A DNA stretch of 64,000 bases from Cunninghamia lanceolata (Eukaryota > Streptophyta > Pinopsida > Cupressales > Cupressaceae). Of the stretch, positions 11,030 to 22,441 are shown piece by piece; the first letter of the stretch is position 1; every line of letters starts with the position of its first letter. Location: contig BSBN01001017.1 in the NCBI GenBank assembly GCA_027924645.1, positions 6,474,501 to 6,538,500 on the forward strand. Reading direction: 5' to 3'. A program made the position numbers and the translations under genes. Under the pieces are notes generated by a model that did not search any database, had not been told where the DNA came from, and saw only the letters and a program-made list of their open reading frames with translations.

Positions 11030-11990
11030 CCTTATATATGCCCCAACCTTAAGGTGGTTGATATCATGCATCATATCAAGCACATTAAGGTAGGAAGAAA
11101 ACACACAAGGGAACACAAACTTTCATAAAGCCTATGCCCCCTAGAGGTGACATGTACTTTACGATCACCAAATGTTCCCACAAATAGATCCCTATAAGAA
11201 ACATGTTAGTATTCAAATAATCAAGATAAATGACAACATCAATGCATATGATTAACCACACAAAGAGCCAAGGTTATACTATGAATTTAGAGTTCGAGGA
11301 TAACCATGGAGCTATATCACGAAGATCTCTGAATCGAGTACACCAAGGCTAGATTCAAAGACAAAAAAAAGTGTGCAGAGCATTAGTATTGTTAAGGTTT
11401 GTAAATGAGATAGAAACATCATCAAAATCACTATGCAGAAAGTGCGAGTGCTTCTACTAGCCAAGCGTCGGATAAGCTATACAACCCCATCGTCATATTA
11501 GGAAATAAGTCCAATTTTTTATTTCTCATGAAAGGGACACTAGGTCCACATCACTATAAATGTTTTTCGTCATCCGCCCACTAGATAGAAACACTAGAGG
11601 AAGGGAAACAATAAATAAGAGAGGAGAAACAAGTGTCTTAGGGATAGTCACATAGGAAGGTGCCCCCAAGTCACCAACCGCAACGCTATGTCCATAAGAC
11701 ACAACACACAATAATGAAATCAGAGAGAGAGGCAATATAGAATAATGATGATACAAATAGAAGGTCACAACAGAGGCAGTCTCCTGGTATCCCGGACCTT
11801 ACAAGAGAATTAAGGGTCATCCTGGGAGGCCTAAACAACACATAACACATCACGAGGGAAGCACATCATGATAGAGATAAAGGGTTAGAAATCCTTACCT
11901 GTAGAATCTTCATGCTAAGTCTCATCATCAAGTAAATCAACAAGGAGGTCATCATCTTCCCAAATTAGAATGCTAGAAAGAGGTATAGGT
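11030..11990 (-). repeat. repeat family copy A (partner of 59750-60720)
   Basis: Colinear similarity with 59750-60720: ACCTTAAGGTGGTTGAT, ATCAAGCACATTAAGGTAG, the block GGTGACATGTACT, GCTATAC blocks, TTCTACTAG-CAAGC, AACCCC-TCGTCAT-type text, and GGTTAGAAAT-CTTACCTGT. The last reads ACAGGTAAG on the minus strand, a good 5' splice-site consensus at 11894-11902 that both copies keep. Orientation is set to minus because a gag/protease-like frame lies upstream on that strand in the other copy. It looks like the leader of a gypsy-derived family. Confidence 0.7.
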
Positions 11991-12103
11991 TGTTCCATTT
12001 GTCTATCTAATGTATTTTGATCACTTCCTAATCCTTGAAAGGATAATGAAGGATGGGCCTCAACATGAATATCATCTTTTAGTGGCCTAGGTGGATTATG
12101 AAA

Positions 12104-12637
12104 CTATTCCTTATCCACATCAATCATACAAAATAGGTCAAGATAGTCAAAATGGTCTTGTGTTGTCATGATGTCATCCATTAATGCTTCATTTTGGTTA
12201 GAAGGATTATTTGAATTACTAGAGCTATCCCTAGTCTTCTCATTTGAGTTATCTGAATGCTCAAATGTAGGAGAAGTAGGGTGGCTTGTGAATTCATCAT
12301 CGCGCTCATAATCATTGTCAATATCATCTTCATATGTTTTAGCTATCAATTCTAAACTATTAAGAGAAGTGTCATGCTCTTCACTCAAAGTGTGTTTTAT
12401 CAATTCTTCTACTACTTAAGGTTATGTATTGATGAGAGATATGAAGTTGTTAAGATCAGATACATAGTCAAAGATTTTGAAGGAAGAGGACACAAATATA
12501 TCCTTGTTGTACATAACTTGTATATAGGTAACGACATGAGGATGCATGCCAAGAAATTTGTAGAGATTTTCAAATTTTGTGATATATGCATGTAAAGATT
12601 CCAAAGAGCATTGAGAAGATGAAGCCATGAGAGCCAA
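12104..12637 (-). pseudogene. unidentified ORF remnants on minus strand of repeat family A
   Basis: Two minus-strand frames follow each other: 12637-12422 (71 residues, starts MALMASSSQCSLESL) and 12403-12104 (99 residues, acidic and Ser/Asn-rich, EDDIDNDYERDDE). They lie upstream, on the minus strand, of the splice-donor-like site at 11894-11902, in the position occupied by protease-like coding in the partner copy near 61270-61785. The sequences are not recognisably alike. I do not recognise a domain. They could be a decayed polyprotein or chance frames. Confidence 0.3.
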
Positions 12638-12754
12638 ATCAGATTTTAAGAGTCTTTCAAACTTTATGCAAAAGACATATCCAAAGTTATATGCAAAATG
12701 ACCTAAAATGCTTGATTTTTTGTACTTTTTTTAATGCGAATAAGTGAAAGAAAA

Positions 12755-13455
12755 GGTGTTGTAAGGATTTTGATCGGGGGTAGAAAATAGTATGTCTAAT
12801 ATCAGTCCAATACAGAAATAATATCCTTCACAACACACTCTTGATGCAAATCTAAGATGATGATAGACCAAAACCTAGTGAAAATACACTAAAATAAGCG
12901 GTTTTTCACCAAATCTCAATGCAAAAGAGCATGAAAAAGGGCATTGTGAGGAAACTGATGATCAAAAAAAAATTATATTAGTAATAACAGCCACCTAATG
13001 CCAAAAAATCCGTCACAACACACTTATAGTGTCACTCAAGGTCAAGCCTTAGTGAAAATATAGCAAAAATAGGCAATTTTTCACAATTTTTCAATTCCAA
13101 GACCTAGCCCAAGGGGTGTTGTAAAGAATTTTAGGAGGTGTCAAAAATAATATCAGTGATATCAGTCACCTACAAGCATAAAATCTATTACAACATGCTT
13201 AGGGTGCAAACTAGGCCAAACCCTAGGGCTAAAATAGCAAAAATATGTAGTTTTTCACCAAATTTTCAATACAAGAGGCCAATAACAAGGTGTTGTAAAG
13301 AATTTTAGGAGGGGAAGAAGATAATACCCTTGATATCAATCAATTAGTGCAAAAATATTCTTTACAACATGCCTATAGTGCAAAATTAGAGAGTTGATAA
13401 GGCTAAATTTAGTGAAAAATAATGTTTTTCAAGCCCTAGGTTTGAGATCTTGATG
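12755..13455. repeat. tandem array, four units of ~174-184 bp
   Basis: Units begin with GGTGTTGTAA-type sequence at 12755, 12939 (degenerate), 13115 and 13289, giving spacings of 184, 176 and 174 bp. Each unit repeats the same order: GTTGTAAAGAATTTT, a GATATCAGTCA-like block, TTACAACAT, AAACCCTAG, and a poly-T block TTTTTCACCAAAT. Inside a unit GTTGTAAAGAAT and ATTCTTTACAAC are inverted and about 60 bp apart, so each could form a stem. The array ends at the left edge of the long-LTR element. Confidence 0.8.
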
Positions 13456-13689
13456 TAAAATGTTATGCTGTGTGGTTACACAAAACACCCCATTTGCCTT
13501 AGCAAAACAGGGACCCAACTTTTTGCTTTTTCTTGCTTTCTTTCTTGCTTTGGGTGGTTTGGTAAAATTCAGTCATGTATGTCACCTTTGCTTAGGTATG
13601 TGCATCACAAGGAGAGGTCAATGGCCAAATTTAGAATGTGTTAGCATAAGCCTCATAATTTGAAAGAACACAAAATTTTAAGCAGGTTT

Positions 13690-14610
13690 GCCTTTTGGAT
13701 CACCCTGATATTTGTCAAGGGTAGAAAGTTAGGTTAAGTCAAAGATTGGTCAACCCAGATGTTTCCAATAGGGTCATATTTCTAAATATCAGTCACATTC
13801 GTTAACATGACCCTGACTTAGGAAAATCACCTAATATCCATTCGATCCTTGATACACGAACATCAAACTTAAATAAGGATGAATATCTACCCATCAAGAA
13901 TTACATGTATTTGCGGAGGGGTCATGTTTCCTAATATCCGTCATCTTACAAAATATCACCCTTTCACGAATATCACCCTGCACAAACATGACTATGATGT
14001 CATTCAGTTCCAATGAATAAAAGAGATCACCCTGATGATGATGTAATCATTTCACCTGACCCACAGAGGGTCATATTTCCAAATATCCATCATATTTCTC
14101 AATATGACGATGATGTCACCATAACCCGATAATAAGAGAAAATAGATGGCATGATGATGTCATCACGATCTAACCCCAAAGAGGTCACATTTCAATATAT
14201 CCCTGACTTTAACAAAATGATCATGATATCATCTTTTGCAAATAATTGTTGAAGTCCATATGACAATGACATTACCCCTGTATTCTTGAATGAGGAGGAT
14301 ATTTGTGGGTATCAAGACACTCGGATATTTTCAAATATCCCTTATCTTTAACTTTATGACCCAATACGCCTAGTTTCGCATTGATCAATCCAATCATGCC
14401 AAGTCGCAAATCCTCAAGGTCATATGCACACAGAGTAATTACGATTTATAGACAAAGGGTTATATGACCTAATCTTGCTTAGTAGTCAAACATTGACCAT
14501 ATCACCCTGATCTTTAGTGAATGACTATCCCATGGGGGGGTCATATTTTTTGTTAGGGTCATATTTTCAAATATCCCTATTCTTCAAAAGATCACCCTCG
14601 AGCATTAAAT
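13690..14610. repeat. short interspersed motifs in the LTR upstream region
   Basis: Two motifs recur every 100-200 bp: GGGTCATATTTCCAAATATC (near 13771, 13920, 14066, 14180, 14320, 14540, with variants) and GATCACCCTGAT (near 13698, 13965, 14027, 14503, 14593). The first contains GGATATTTNNAAATATCC-like dyads. The right LTR keeps the same series at about 29150-30030. Motif repeats of this kind in U3 often act as enhancer or factor-binding arrays, but that is inference. Confidence 0.65.
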
Positions 14611-14966
14611 ACGATAATTGAAGTTTACAAAGCTCTGAAAGTCAACACCTCACAGTCATCTACCAGCGGAACGTGACACTCAATGTAACAAAATAGAATA
14701 GATGATATAGCATATCTACATTTACCCCATTATCAGTCATATAGAAAAAGGGAAAAGCAAATATCAGGTAAGTAAATTTAAAACCCCTTTCATTGTCGTT
14801 TACTGCAAATCACCAAGTAAAATGGTTCTTTATTAGGTTAATTTGCATGATGATTCATGAAATGAATTGAAATGTTGAATAATGATTATGAAATGTATGA
14901 TATCCTTGAACCCTCCCTGTACAAGCACCCTAGGGTAAGAAATGCATATTTTTGTTGCATGATCTA

Positions 14967-17900
14967 ATGGAGGTCAAAAAGAACAGATTTGACTCTGAGT
15001 TCTTGAAACCCATGTTCTTACAACCTGAGGGAGTAGGATTCAGATATGGGGTGATAGATGACACACATCAAGGGAAGACATATTTGGATGCATGGACAAG
15101 GAGATTAGACAATGAAAGTGATAATCCCATACTAGATAGGATATTCACAACTGGTATGTGGCACGCCACCGGATTTCCATATGCAATGGAGGCCACTGAG
15201 CTAGTGGTGGAATGTGCAAGAAATTATAACCTTGAGAATAGAAGAGTGGAAAAACATAGTAGAGTGTATGTAGACTTCTCAATCAAGGGTATCACCACTG
15301 CATTCAATCTACCTGTGGGGGATAAAGTGGTTAGTGTGATTCTAAGTAGGTTGGAGAAAGAGTACAATAATAATAAGAAACAAGCCAGGAAAATCATGTA
15401 CCAATGGAGGTCCAAGAACAGTATATACACGGCTTCTGCTAAGGTACCAGTTTACTTGTACAAATTTGATTTTGATGAGGAGTACTAGTATATGATTGCA
15501 TTGTTGAGCAGGATGACCGGCAGATGCTGGGAACTTTGAAAATTGGATGTACGAGATCATCCAAATGGTACTATATTCAGAAAATAAGCCTCTCTGCACC
15601 AAGATCATTAGTGATTGCTTAGATGAAGGGATGAAACGGCTGGGTGGCAAAGCTTGTCCATTCCATATGACTTCTTATGTTCTATACGCATGTGCTTTTC
15701 GGGGCACATTTAATGCCTTACAAACAGTGGGCAGGGTTAGAAACAACACTGGTGATGTAAACATATGGGACCATTACCCACAATTATAGAGGAGAACATA
15801 CCTCCAAGATTATAAATTGGTAAATGACTCATTTTCAATGCATTTAGTCTGAACCATAGAGGAGGACAAAACCAAGAGATTGAGCATTGAAGCTTAAGCC
15901 ATTATCTATAAGCATGGGACTTGGTTTATCCAATTCCCCACCTTTTCATATATAAGAATAGAAGGATTTAAGGGGCAACCTCTCATATTACCAAGATACC
16001 CCACTGATAGGGTCACCTTGATGGAGTTTGTTAGAAAAGCATCAACCTTAGTTGAAGCTCACTTGGAGCAGAAGCAGATTCCTCATGTGTTGTTCCTAGT
16101 ATACATGGGCTGGTATATATGCCCTGATAGATAGAGCATTAAAGATGCCATTTGAGGGTTAAGGCTCATCTGCTTGCAGCCATTTTCTATAGCCAGGTCA
16201 TATGACCCATATGGCAGAATGCAGAAGATATTAGTGAAACAAATACATCAAAAACATCTTGAAGATTATTGGACTAATTGTCATGATGAAGCAAAGGTTA
16301 GGAGAAGAACTTATCAAAGGCTCACTCTCAATCAGATCCAGACTTTTCACTGCATTCCAGTGCCTGCATAGTTGCATGATGATGACGGGAAGATAATGTC
16401 TAATGAATATGAGGATAAAAAGGTGTATAATGACACCATCTCAGCTTCCGATCTAACACAGCCAGAGGAGACTTCATTGGATCAAATAATACAAAAGGTT
16501 ATCCAACTGACCCAAAGCTGGGTAAAGGCTAAATCCACTAAGTTGTAGAAGAAGTGTGTGGACCTTACTATTGACAATAAGAAGAAGAAACGAGTATCTG
16601 AAGAAGAATATGATGATTTTCTCATTGAAAAGTGGAAATTTAATGAAGAAAGATTATTTGATGAGGAACAAAAGCCACCAAGCAAGGGCAAGAAGGCTAC
16701 TCCTATGTAGCAAGGGGTGATTATTAAAAGACTTCCATCAAAAGGTGATGGGGCATCGAAATCTGCACCTACTTCTACATCACAACAATCCCTTTCTAAA
16801 CAGAAAGGCAAGAGGGTAATAAAGCCTGTTCCTAAATATATAGAGGAACAAATGGAAGATGAGACATTACAGGACGGGCCATTACAGGATGAACCAGAGG
16901 AAGAATATCCCTTGGAAGAAGAGCAATTGGATAAGGGACCTAAAGATGATCATCTACTAATAACAAGGAAGAAAAGAAAGAAAGTGCAACAAACACCACC
17001 ACCAAAGAAGCAAAGGACAACAATGAGGGGAAATATTAACACTGACCCTATCATATTAAGAAGTGCAGGTGGTTTGGCTTTTATGAGGGAACTACAGCAT
17101 GATGTCCCCATTCCTTACATCATTCAGTTTAAACTGAAAGGATGGAAGAGCAAATAGAAAAGGAGATGCATATGGCTGGTAAAGAGTCCCCCTTTCCACT
17201 TGATAACACTATTGAGTTGTCAGATGATGAGGTAGTTCAAGATGTGGCTGCTCAACATATGGAGACGTAAGTAGCTAATACTAGGATGACCCCTCATGGG
17301 AACCCATTGGCGCAGAAGGTGACTAGTCAAATAGAAGATAAAATGGATGAAAATGGAGTAGGATAATCCTGAAGAGCTAGCCCAACAAACAGGGATGACC
17401 GATCTGGTAGAGCAGGTTACTAGTCTTGCAGCAATAGATTTAACCTACTAGGGTGATATGAACCTAAATAAAGATAACGATTAGCCTTTGGAGCCTAAAA
17501 AGGCTGAAAATACAATGCATACAGAAGATGATGATATAATAACCAATCAAAATAGAGGCTAGAGCAATGCACCTATAGAACAAGAAAAGTTAGAGGCATA
17601 ACCTCAAAGTAAGGGAGATCAAGAGATACCTGATAAGGATGCTGATCAAGATCAAGGTATTTCATCATTGCATGCTGAAAGAGGTAATCAAGGAAATAAT
17701 CTAGGATTAGAAGATAAATCAGGTGATGAAGAATTGAGATTGGGAGAGGCTAACACATCTAAGGATGAGGAATAGAATCTGGCACATGATGAAGGTCCAG
17801 ATAAGAAGACAGAAAAGGTGACCAAGGGTGATCTGAGTGATTCCCAAGGTCAAAATACATAATCTTCTCAAGAAACCCAAGTGCCACATGATGAAAAAAG

Positions 17901-19384
17901 TTAGAATGTTGAAGCCCTGAGGAAATTTTACAAAAGGAGGTACATGATCAGAATGTGCATACTTTACAAGAACCTCCACCTTAGGAAGAAATCCCTCAAC
18001 AAGAGTCTCCTCATAAGAATGTGCATGAGGAAGAAATCAGAAGAGAGAATTCACCATTGAGGGTAAGGCCTGACACACAGCCCCAGGATACTCAAAGTAA
18101 ATAGGGTGATTGTCAAGAGCCCAAGGGTGATGTCCCTTATTGGTTGCAACAAGAAATAAATCTGCAACAAATGGATGAGGTACATGATTTTGATGTGTCT
18201 ACATTGTTTGCTGAAAGTATGATGAAACCTAGAAGAAAGGCAAGGCTTACATCTGCAATAAGAAGAGACCCTACTACAGGTAGGAGAACAACTCAAGTAG
18301 CCTTACCAACGGTTGAAAAAGAGAAAGGAAAAATAGGCCTTGATAAATTTCAGATAACTGATATTGATTTAGGTTTTGCAAATGAGGACTAGGAAGGTCA
18401 AGAGGGTAAAGATATTATTGATTCTTTGACAAAAGGAGTGAAAAGAGAAAAGGATAAGAATAAGAAACACAAAGAGCACATTGTTCAATTGCATTCTTTT
18501 ATTAAAGGATTAGTTGATCCTAAGCACACACCTATTAGTACAACCACTCCATTAATAATTATATCCCAAGAAGAAGTTACCGAATTAGATCTGATGAAGC
18601 AAAAGGCACAATTAATGGAGAAGTGGTTCATTTCTTCTATTTTTGAAGCTAAAAATGTGGTGAAAACCTCTCTAGAAATTTGGAATTATCTTAGTGTGTT
18701 GAAGAGTAAAGTGGATAAACTACAAAATGAAGTAGGCAAGATATCTTTCAAACTAGAAAAGAACCTAGATGCTTTGGGAGAAATGAAAAGAAGTGATATG
18801 AGGATACTTATGGATAACAAAATATTAGATAGTAACACTTCCCAGCTGCTCAATATCTGGTATGAGGACACTAGATTTGAGTGTGACATCTTGAAGAGAT
18901 GCAGTGGCAAGCTCAGGGACATAAGTGTCAAAGGCAAAGGAAGTAGAAACCCTAGAGGCTCTAGAAGGAAAGGTGGAAGGGAAAATAGAAAATCAAGATA
19001 CTAATTTTGTTGTTCAAGCTTTTCATGATAATTTTAAGCAAGCTACAGAGGATCCCCTACACCATTTGATAGAAGAGGTAATAAACAAAGTCATGAGGAT
19101 AAAGGTCAAGGTAGAAACATACAATGAAATGTTGAACAGTAAGAAGAGTAAGATGGATGCCCTTCAAGCAAAGTTTCATTCCCATAGGCATGCCGTAATA
19201 AAGGACAAGGTTTAGGATGGAGGTGAAGTTGATAGAATAGTACAGCTTATGAATCCATCAGGGCAACCATAAGGGTACACATAAGGGGTGATCTGCATAA
19301 GAGTGACAGTGATAATGAAGATGATGATGATGTGGAAAATGATGGAGAAGATGAAAGTGAAGAAGAAGAAGGAGATGAAGAGTA
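14967..19384 (+). pseudogene. LTR-encoded long protein, left copy (decayed)
   Basis: The gene begins near ATG 14967 (MEVKKNRFDSEFLKP) and can be followed to the acidic end at about 19384. The first ~175 residues look like a folded domain (TGMWHATGFPYAMEATELV, RVYVDFSIKGITTAFNLP), faintly like domains of plant transposon-associated proteins; I do not claim the family. Later parts include KRKKVQQTPPPKKQR, a basic stretch fitting a nuclear localisation signal, a Gln/Glu-rich middle, a helix-rich region (VDKLQNEVGKISFKLEKNLD) and a Glu/Asp tail. There are many in-frame stops, mostly TAG, and several frame changes. The right LTR carries the same gene, so it belongs to the element. Most of it lies upstream of the LTR TATA box. 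Confidence 0.7.
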
Positions 19385-19577
19385 AGTAAAGATGCAGGAT
19401 ACTAGAGTCATACGCATAATCCACTTACAAGTGAATGAGTTTTTCTAGATAACTACCAGCTGGCAACTTATGCCACATATGAAGATATTGACTTGGTCAA
19501 TGAGAGAATGTTGGTCATTGATCTGAATGGATAAATCTTGACTGTTGGTCATATGTAACCACCTCCTCTCTTTATTC

Positions 19578-19588
19578 TATAAAAGGGG
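19578..19588 (+). promoter_or_regulatory. TATA box of the 5' LTR
   Basis: TATAAAAGGGG in CTTTATTCTATAAAAGG is a strong plant TATA box and is identical in the right LTR at 39577-39587 although nearby sequence differs. If it drives the element, transcription starts about 30 bp further on, making U3 about 6.1 kb and R-U5 just under 1 kb. Confidence 0.7.
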
Positions 19589-20562
19589 ATGGAGTGCACT
19601 CTTTGAAGCATTAGAAACTTAATTGAAATTGGATTGCTGAAGCATTTAGGACTAATTTCAAGGCTTTTGTGAATGTACATGTCTTTTGAGTACTTAATGA
19701 AAGAGAAGATGTTTTGATTACAAATAATTGTAAATCTTGAATAGTCAGTGAATGATAACTGGATATATGCATTGATTAGCTACATTCCTTGGAGTTCTTG
19801 TCAGTTTGCATGTGTTGTTTTCATTCCTTTTTCCTTTAAAGTTAGCATCAACCATACCTAGCTACGGAACAACCTGGTGAAATTATGGTTTGATTCGTTC
19901 TCTTCATGAATGTATCTGGAATGTATGTGACTCAATAGCTAAAGGTTCACCAAATTTAGAAGTATTTCTTTGAATTTCTTTGAATTTTATTATAGATCAC
20001 CTTCATAATTGCAAATAACATACAATCTAAAGCAAATAAACATAAAATATACCTATATCTCATAAATAATTGAACACTCAGAGCATATTTTGAATGAAAT
20101 CACGTTAAAATGATAAATATCATGAAAATACATATGAATATCAATGATAAACATGTGAATATCTACTTATAGGCACATCATTTGATTGAATACACATGTG
20201 CAAAAATATAAAACAAGTTCATGATAGTAGATGCTCAAAAGAATTGATCAAACTTATAAATATAATCATAATCTATGGAGCATAGTGGAAATAACCTTGT
20301 TTATGAAGTAAGTTTACAAGAAACAGATGCAGGATTGGATAAATAGGCAACAATTTACAATACAAATAGTGTAAGACCCCTTGAAATGGAAAAAAACATG
20401 TCACATCAACCTATGAGTAATGTCAGAAGATCATGACCTGATCAATGGAGACTGGGAGTCATCAGTTTGTTCTAAACTAATCGTACTTTTCAAGATAATA
20501 AAGGTTTGTTGTGCAATTGTTTATGAGTGTTGTTGTGACTAACAATCATCATCAACATAAAT

Positions 20563-20580
20563 TGGCACTAGAAGGAGGGC
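20563..20580 (+). other. putative primer-binding site of the long-LTR gypsy
   Basis: TGGCACTAGAAGGAGGGC begins 5 bp after the 5' LTR end. The TGG start (complement of the tRNA CCA end) and the placement are typical of a PBS. The right LTR is not followed by this sequence, as expected. I do not assign the tRNA species. Confidence 0.7.
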
Positions 20581-21049
20581 TATATCCTTTCTGGTGAGTG
20601 AATCAGTAACATATGTGTAGTTCTACATCCATACACGGTAATCTTCTCAAAGCTTATCATAATTGTTCATGCTTTGAGTGTTTGTCCAAAGATTTGCTAG
20701 TAATACATCATTTCATATCCAGTTATCATAAATATTTTAGAACTGAGCGTGGATAGTTTGAAATGTGTAGTCAGTCCTTAAAATATTTGAAAATTAAGTC
20801 ATTATTCAAGCCTTCCTACTAGATCTTTGCTTTAATTTGCTTGTGTTACTTGATATCCTGATATCAATGTGCAAAAGTTTTATACCTACTCATATTTGCA
20901 AGTTTCATGCAAATATTGCATAAATATTCAGTCAATTGTGGATTCTAGTCGTAAATATCTCCTTTGCTTGATTAGTTCTGGGGATCTTTATAGAAAATTA
21001 AGCCAAATTTTCATAAATTATAGGAACCCTGGCTCACAGGCCAAATACC
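20581..21049 (+). other. 5' leader between PBS and gag
   Basis: About 470 bp of AT-rich sequence with no recognisable coding. The gag ATG at 21050 follows. Confidence 0.5.
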
Positions 21050-22441
21050 ATGTCCAAATCAAGTGGAGTTCTTGAGGAACTTCCTATCCATGGATTTAGA
21101 ACTAGAAGTACAGACATCCATCATACTCTTGGTTCTATTACATCAGAATCTTTGCCAAGAAGTACCCCAATATCCTCTGCTATACTGCAAACACCTACAG
21201 GATCACTTGCTACACCCCCAGTCCAACAACCACCGGTCACAATGTCTTTCTTTGCTGCAGAGTCACCTTTGACCTTCATTGCATATTATCCTTTACCTAA
21301 ACATCCTAATAAAATTTTCCCTAAATATCATCCATATCAGGGTGCTAATGATCATATCAGAACATTCAAGGAAGCTTGTTGTAGAGCAAGGATTGAACAT
21401 CAAGATGTAGTGTGCAGATTATTTCCATATTCCTTGGGAGAAGAAGCATACAATTGGTATATCAGTCTTGGTCAAGGTCCAGTTAATTCATGCGCTGCCT
21501 TAGAGAAATCTTTCAAGGATAGATTCAAGACACCTATAGATCCTTCAATGAATTATCACCTGTTTGCCACAATCAAGAGATTTGAAGGAGAACCTATTGC
21601 CAACTTTAATGCTAGATTCCAAAAGATGCTTTCAAAGCTAGTAGCTCCTTATAATGTAGTAGATGAAGCTGCTAGGACTATATATTACTTAACCTTAGAC
21701 CCCTTTACTTCTATGTTTATAAGAAGGACACATCCTAGTGTCACGACTCTGGCAGGAGCTTTTAAAGAAGCTATAAAAGTCAATTACCAATTGATCCCTG
21801 CTCTAACACCAAACATAGCATTTCCTACATACCCTGCATATCCTGCTCATCGGCAGAACAATGGAGCTATGATACCTCCAACTATAATGCCTAGTCCTTT
21901 ACAAGTATCTCCACTTAGCATAATGCCACCTCCAAATGGAAATGGCCAAATAGTGCAATATCCAGGACATGCACAAGTACCTCAAGATGTAGGATAGAAT
22001 AACAATAATGGTTCTTCCTTTTTCAAACCTCAAGCAGAGAATGTAGTAGCTAAAATTTAGCAAGAAAAGGAGGAAATTAAAGAGATATCAGCACAGTTAA
22101 GAAAGTTGACAGCTAAAATCACTCATTTGAGGGGTTCATATTTCTATTCCCAATCAAATCAAAACAGAGGATATAACAATGACATATCAGGATATCCTAA
22201 TAGGGGATAAACACTGATAGGAACTACAACAATAACAATAACAGTAGTAATAACAATGTACCTAGATAGCCTAGGGTTGTGGAATACTAGGCCAAATAAT
22301 GGTTCTCTACCATCACCCTTAGATAATCAGCCTCCTAGTGAACCTAAGCAGACCACTAAGGTGAACTTGGCAGAAGCAGCTCTTACAAACTGGTGTAGAA
22401 TCCATAACACCAACGCTCATGCTGAATTGGATTGTCCTTAG
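21050..22441 (+). pseudogene. gag: Gag of the long-LTR gypsy
   Basis: ATG 21050 opens a 315-residue frame with the Ty3/gypsy Gag core (KIFPKYHPYQGANDHI, FPYSLGEEAYNWYISL, LEKSFKDRFKTP, GEPIANFNARFQKML). After stops at 21995 and 22058 the same frame gives a helical stretch (KEEIKEISAQLRKLTAKI), then an Asn-rich region probably shifted locally, and ends in WCRIHNTNAHAELDCP (22391-22438), a Cys/His knuckle-like motif. The final TAG at 22439-22441 falls before FRIV, where Gln is plausible. Gag packages the RNA into virus-like particles. The stops make this copy non-functional. Confidence 0.85.

Larger units (their letters stand above)
13466..20557 (+). repeat. 5' LTR (~7.1 kb) of the long-LTR gypsy element
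   Basis: Start set at 13466 by aligning with 28909 (TGCTGTGTGGTTACAC against TGTTGTGTGGTTACAC); end at 20557 by the shared CATCATCAACA before the PBS. It holds, in order, a motif-rich promoter-distal part (13690-14600), a 193-bp segment absent from the right LTR (14767-14959), the long coding remnant (14967-19384), a TATA box (19578) and about 970 bp of putative R-U5. The 16000-17200 and 18000-19300 parts align with the right LTR with few indels. Confidence 0.82.

Noticed and set aside
12755..13455. CRISPR-like array
   Set aside because: Units are ~180 bp, degenerate and without unique spacers between short constant repeats; the genome is eukaryotic.
16482..16811. Minus-strand Ser/Leu-rich frames opposite the LTR gene (also 36489-37091, 18051-18296, 38038-38283)
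   Set aside because: They are antisense shadows of the plus-strand coding remnant and lack features of their own.
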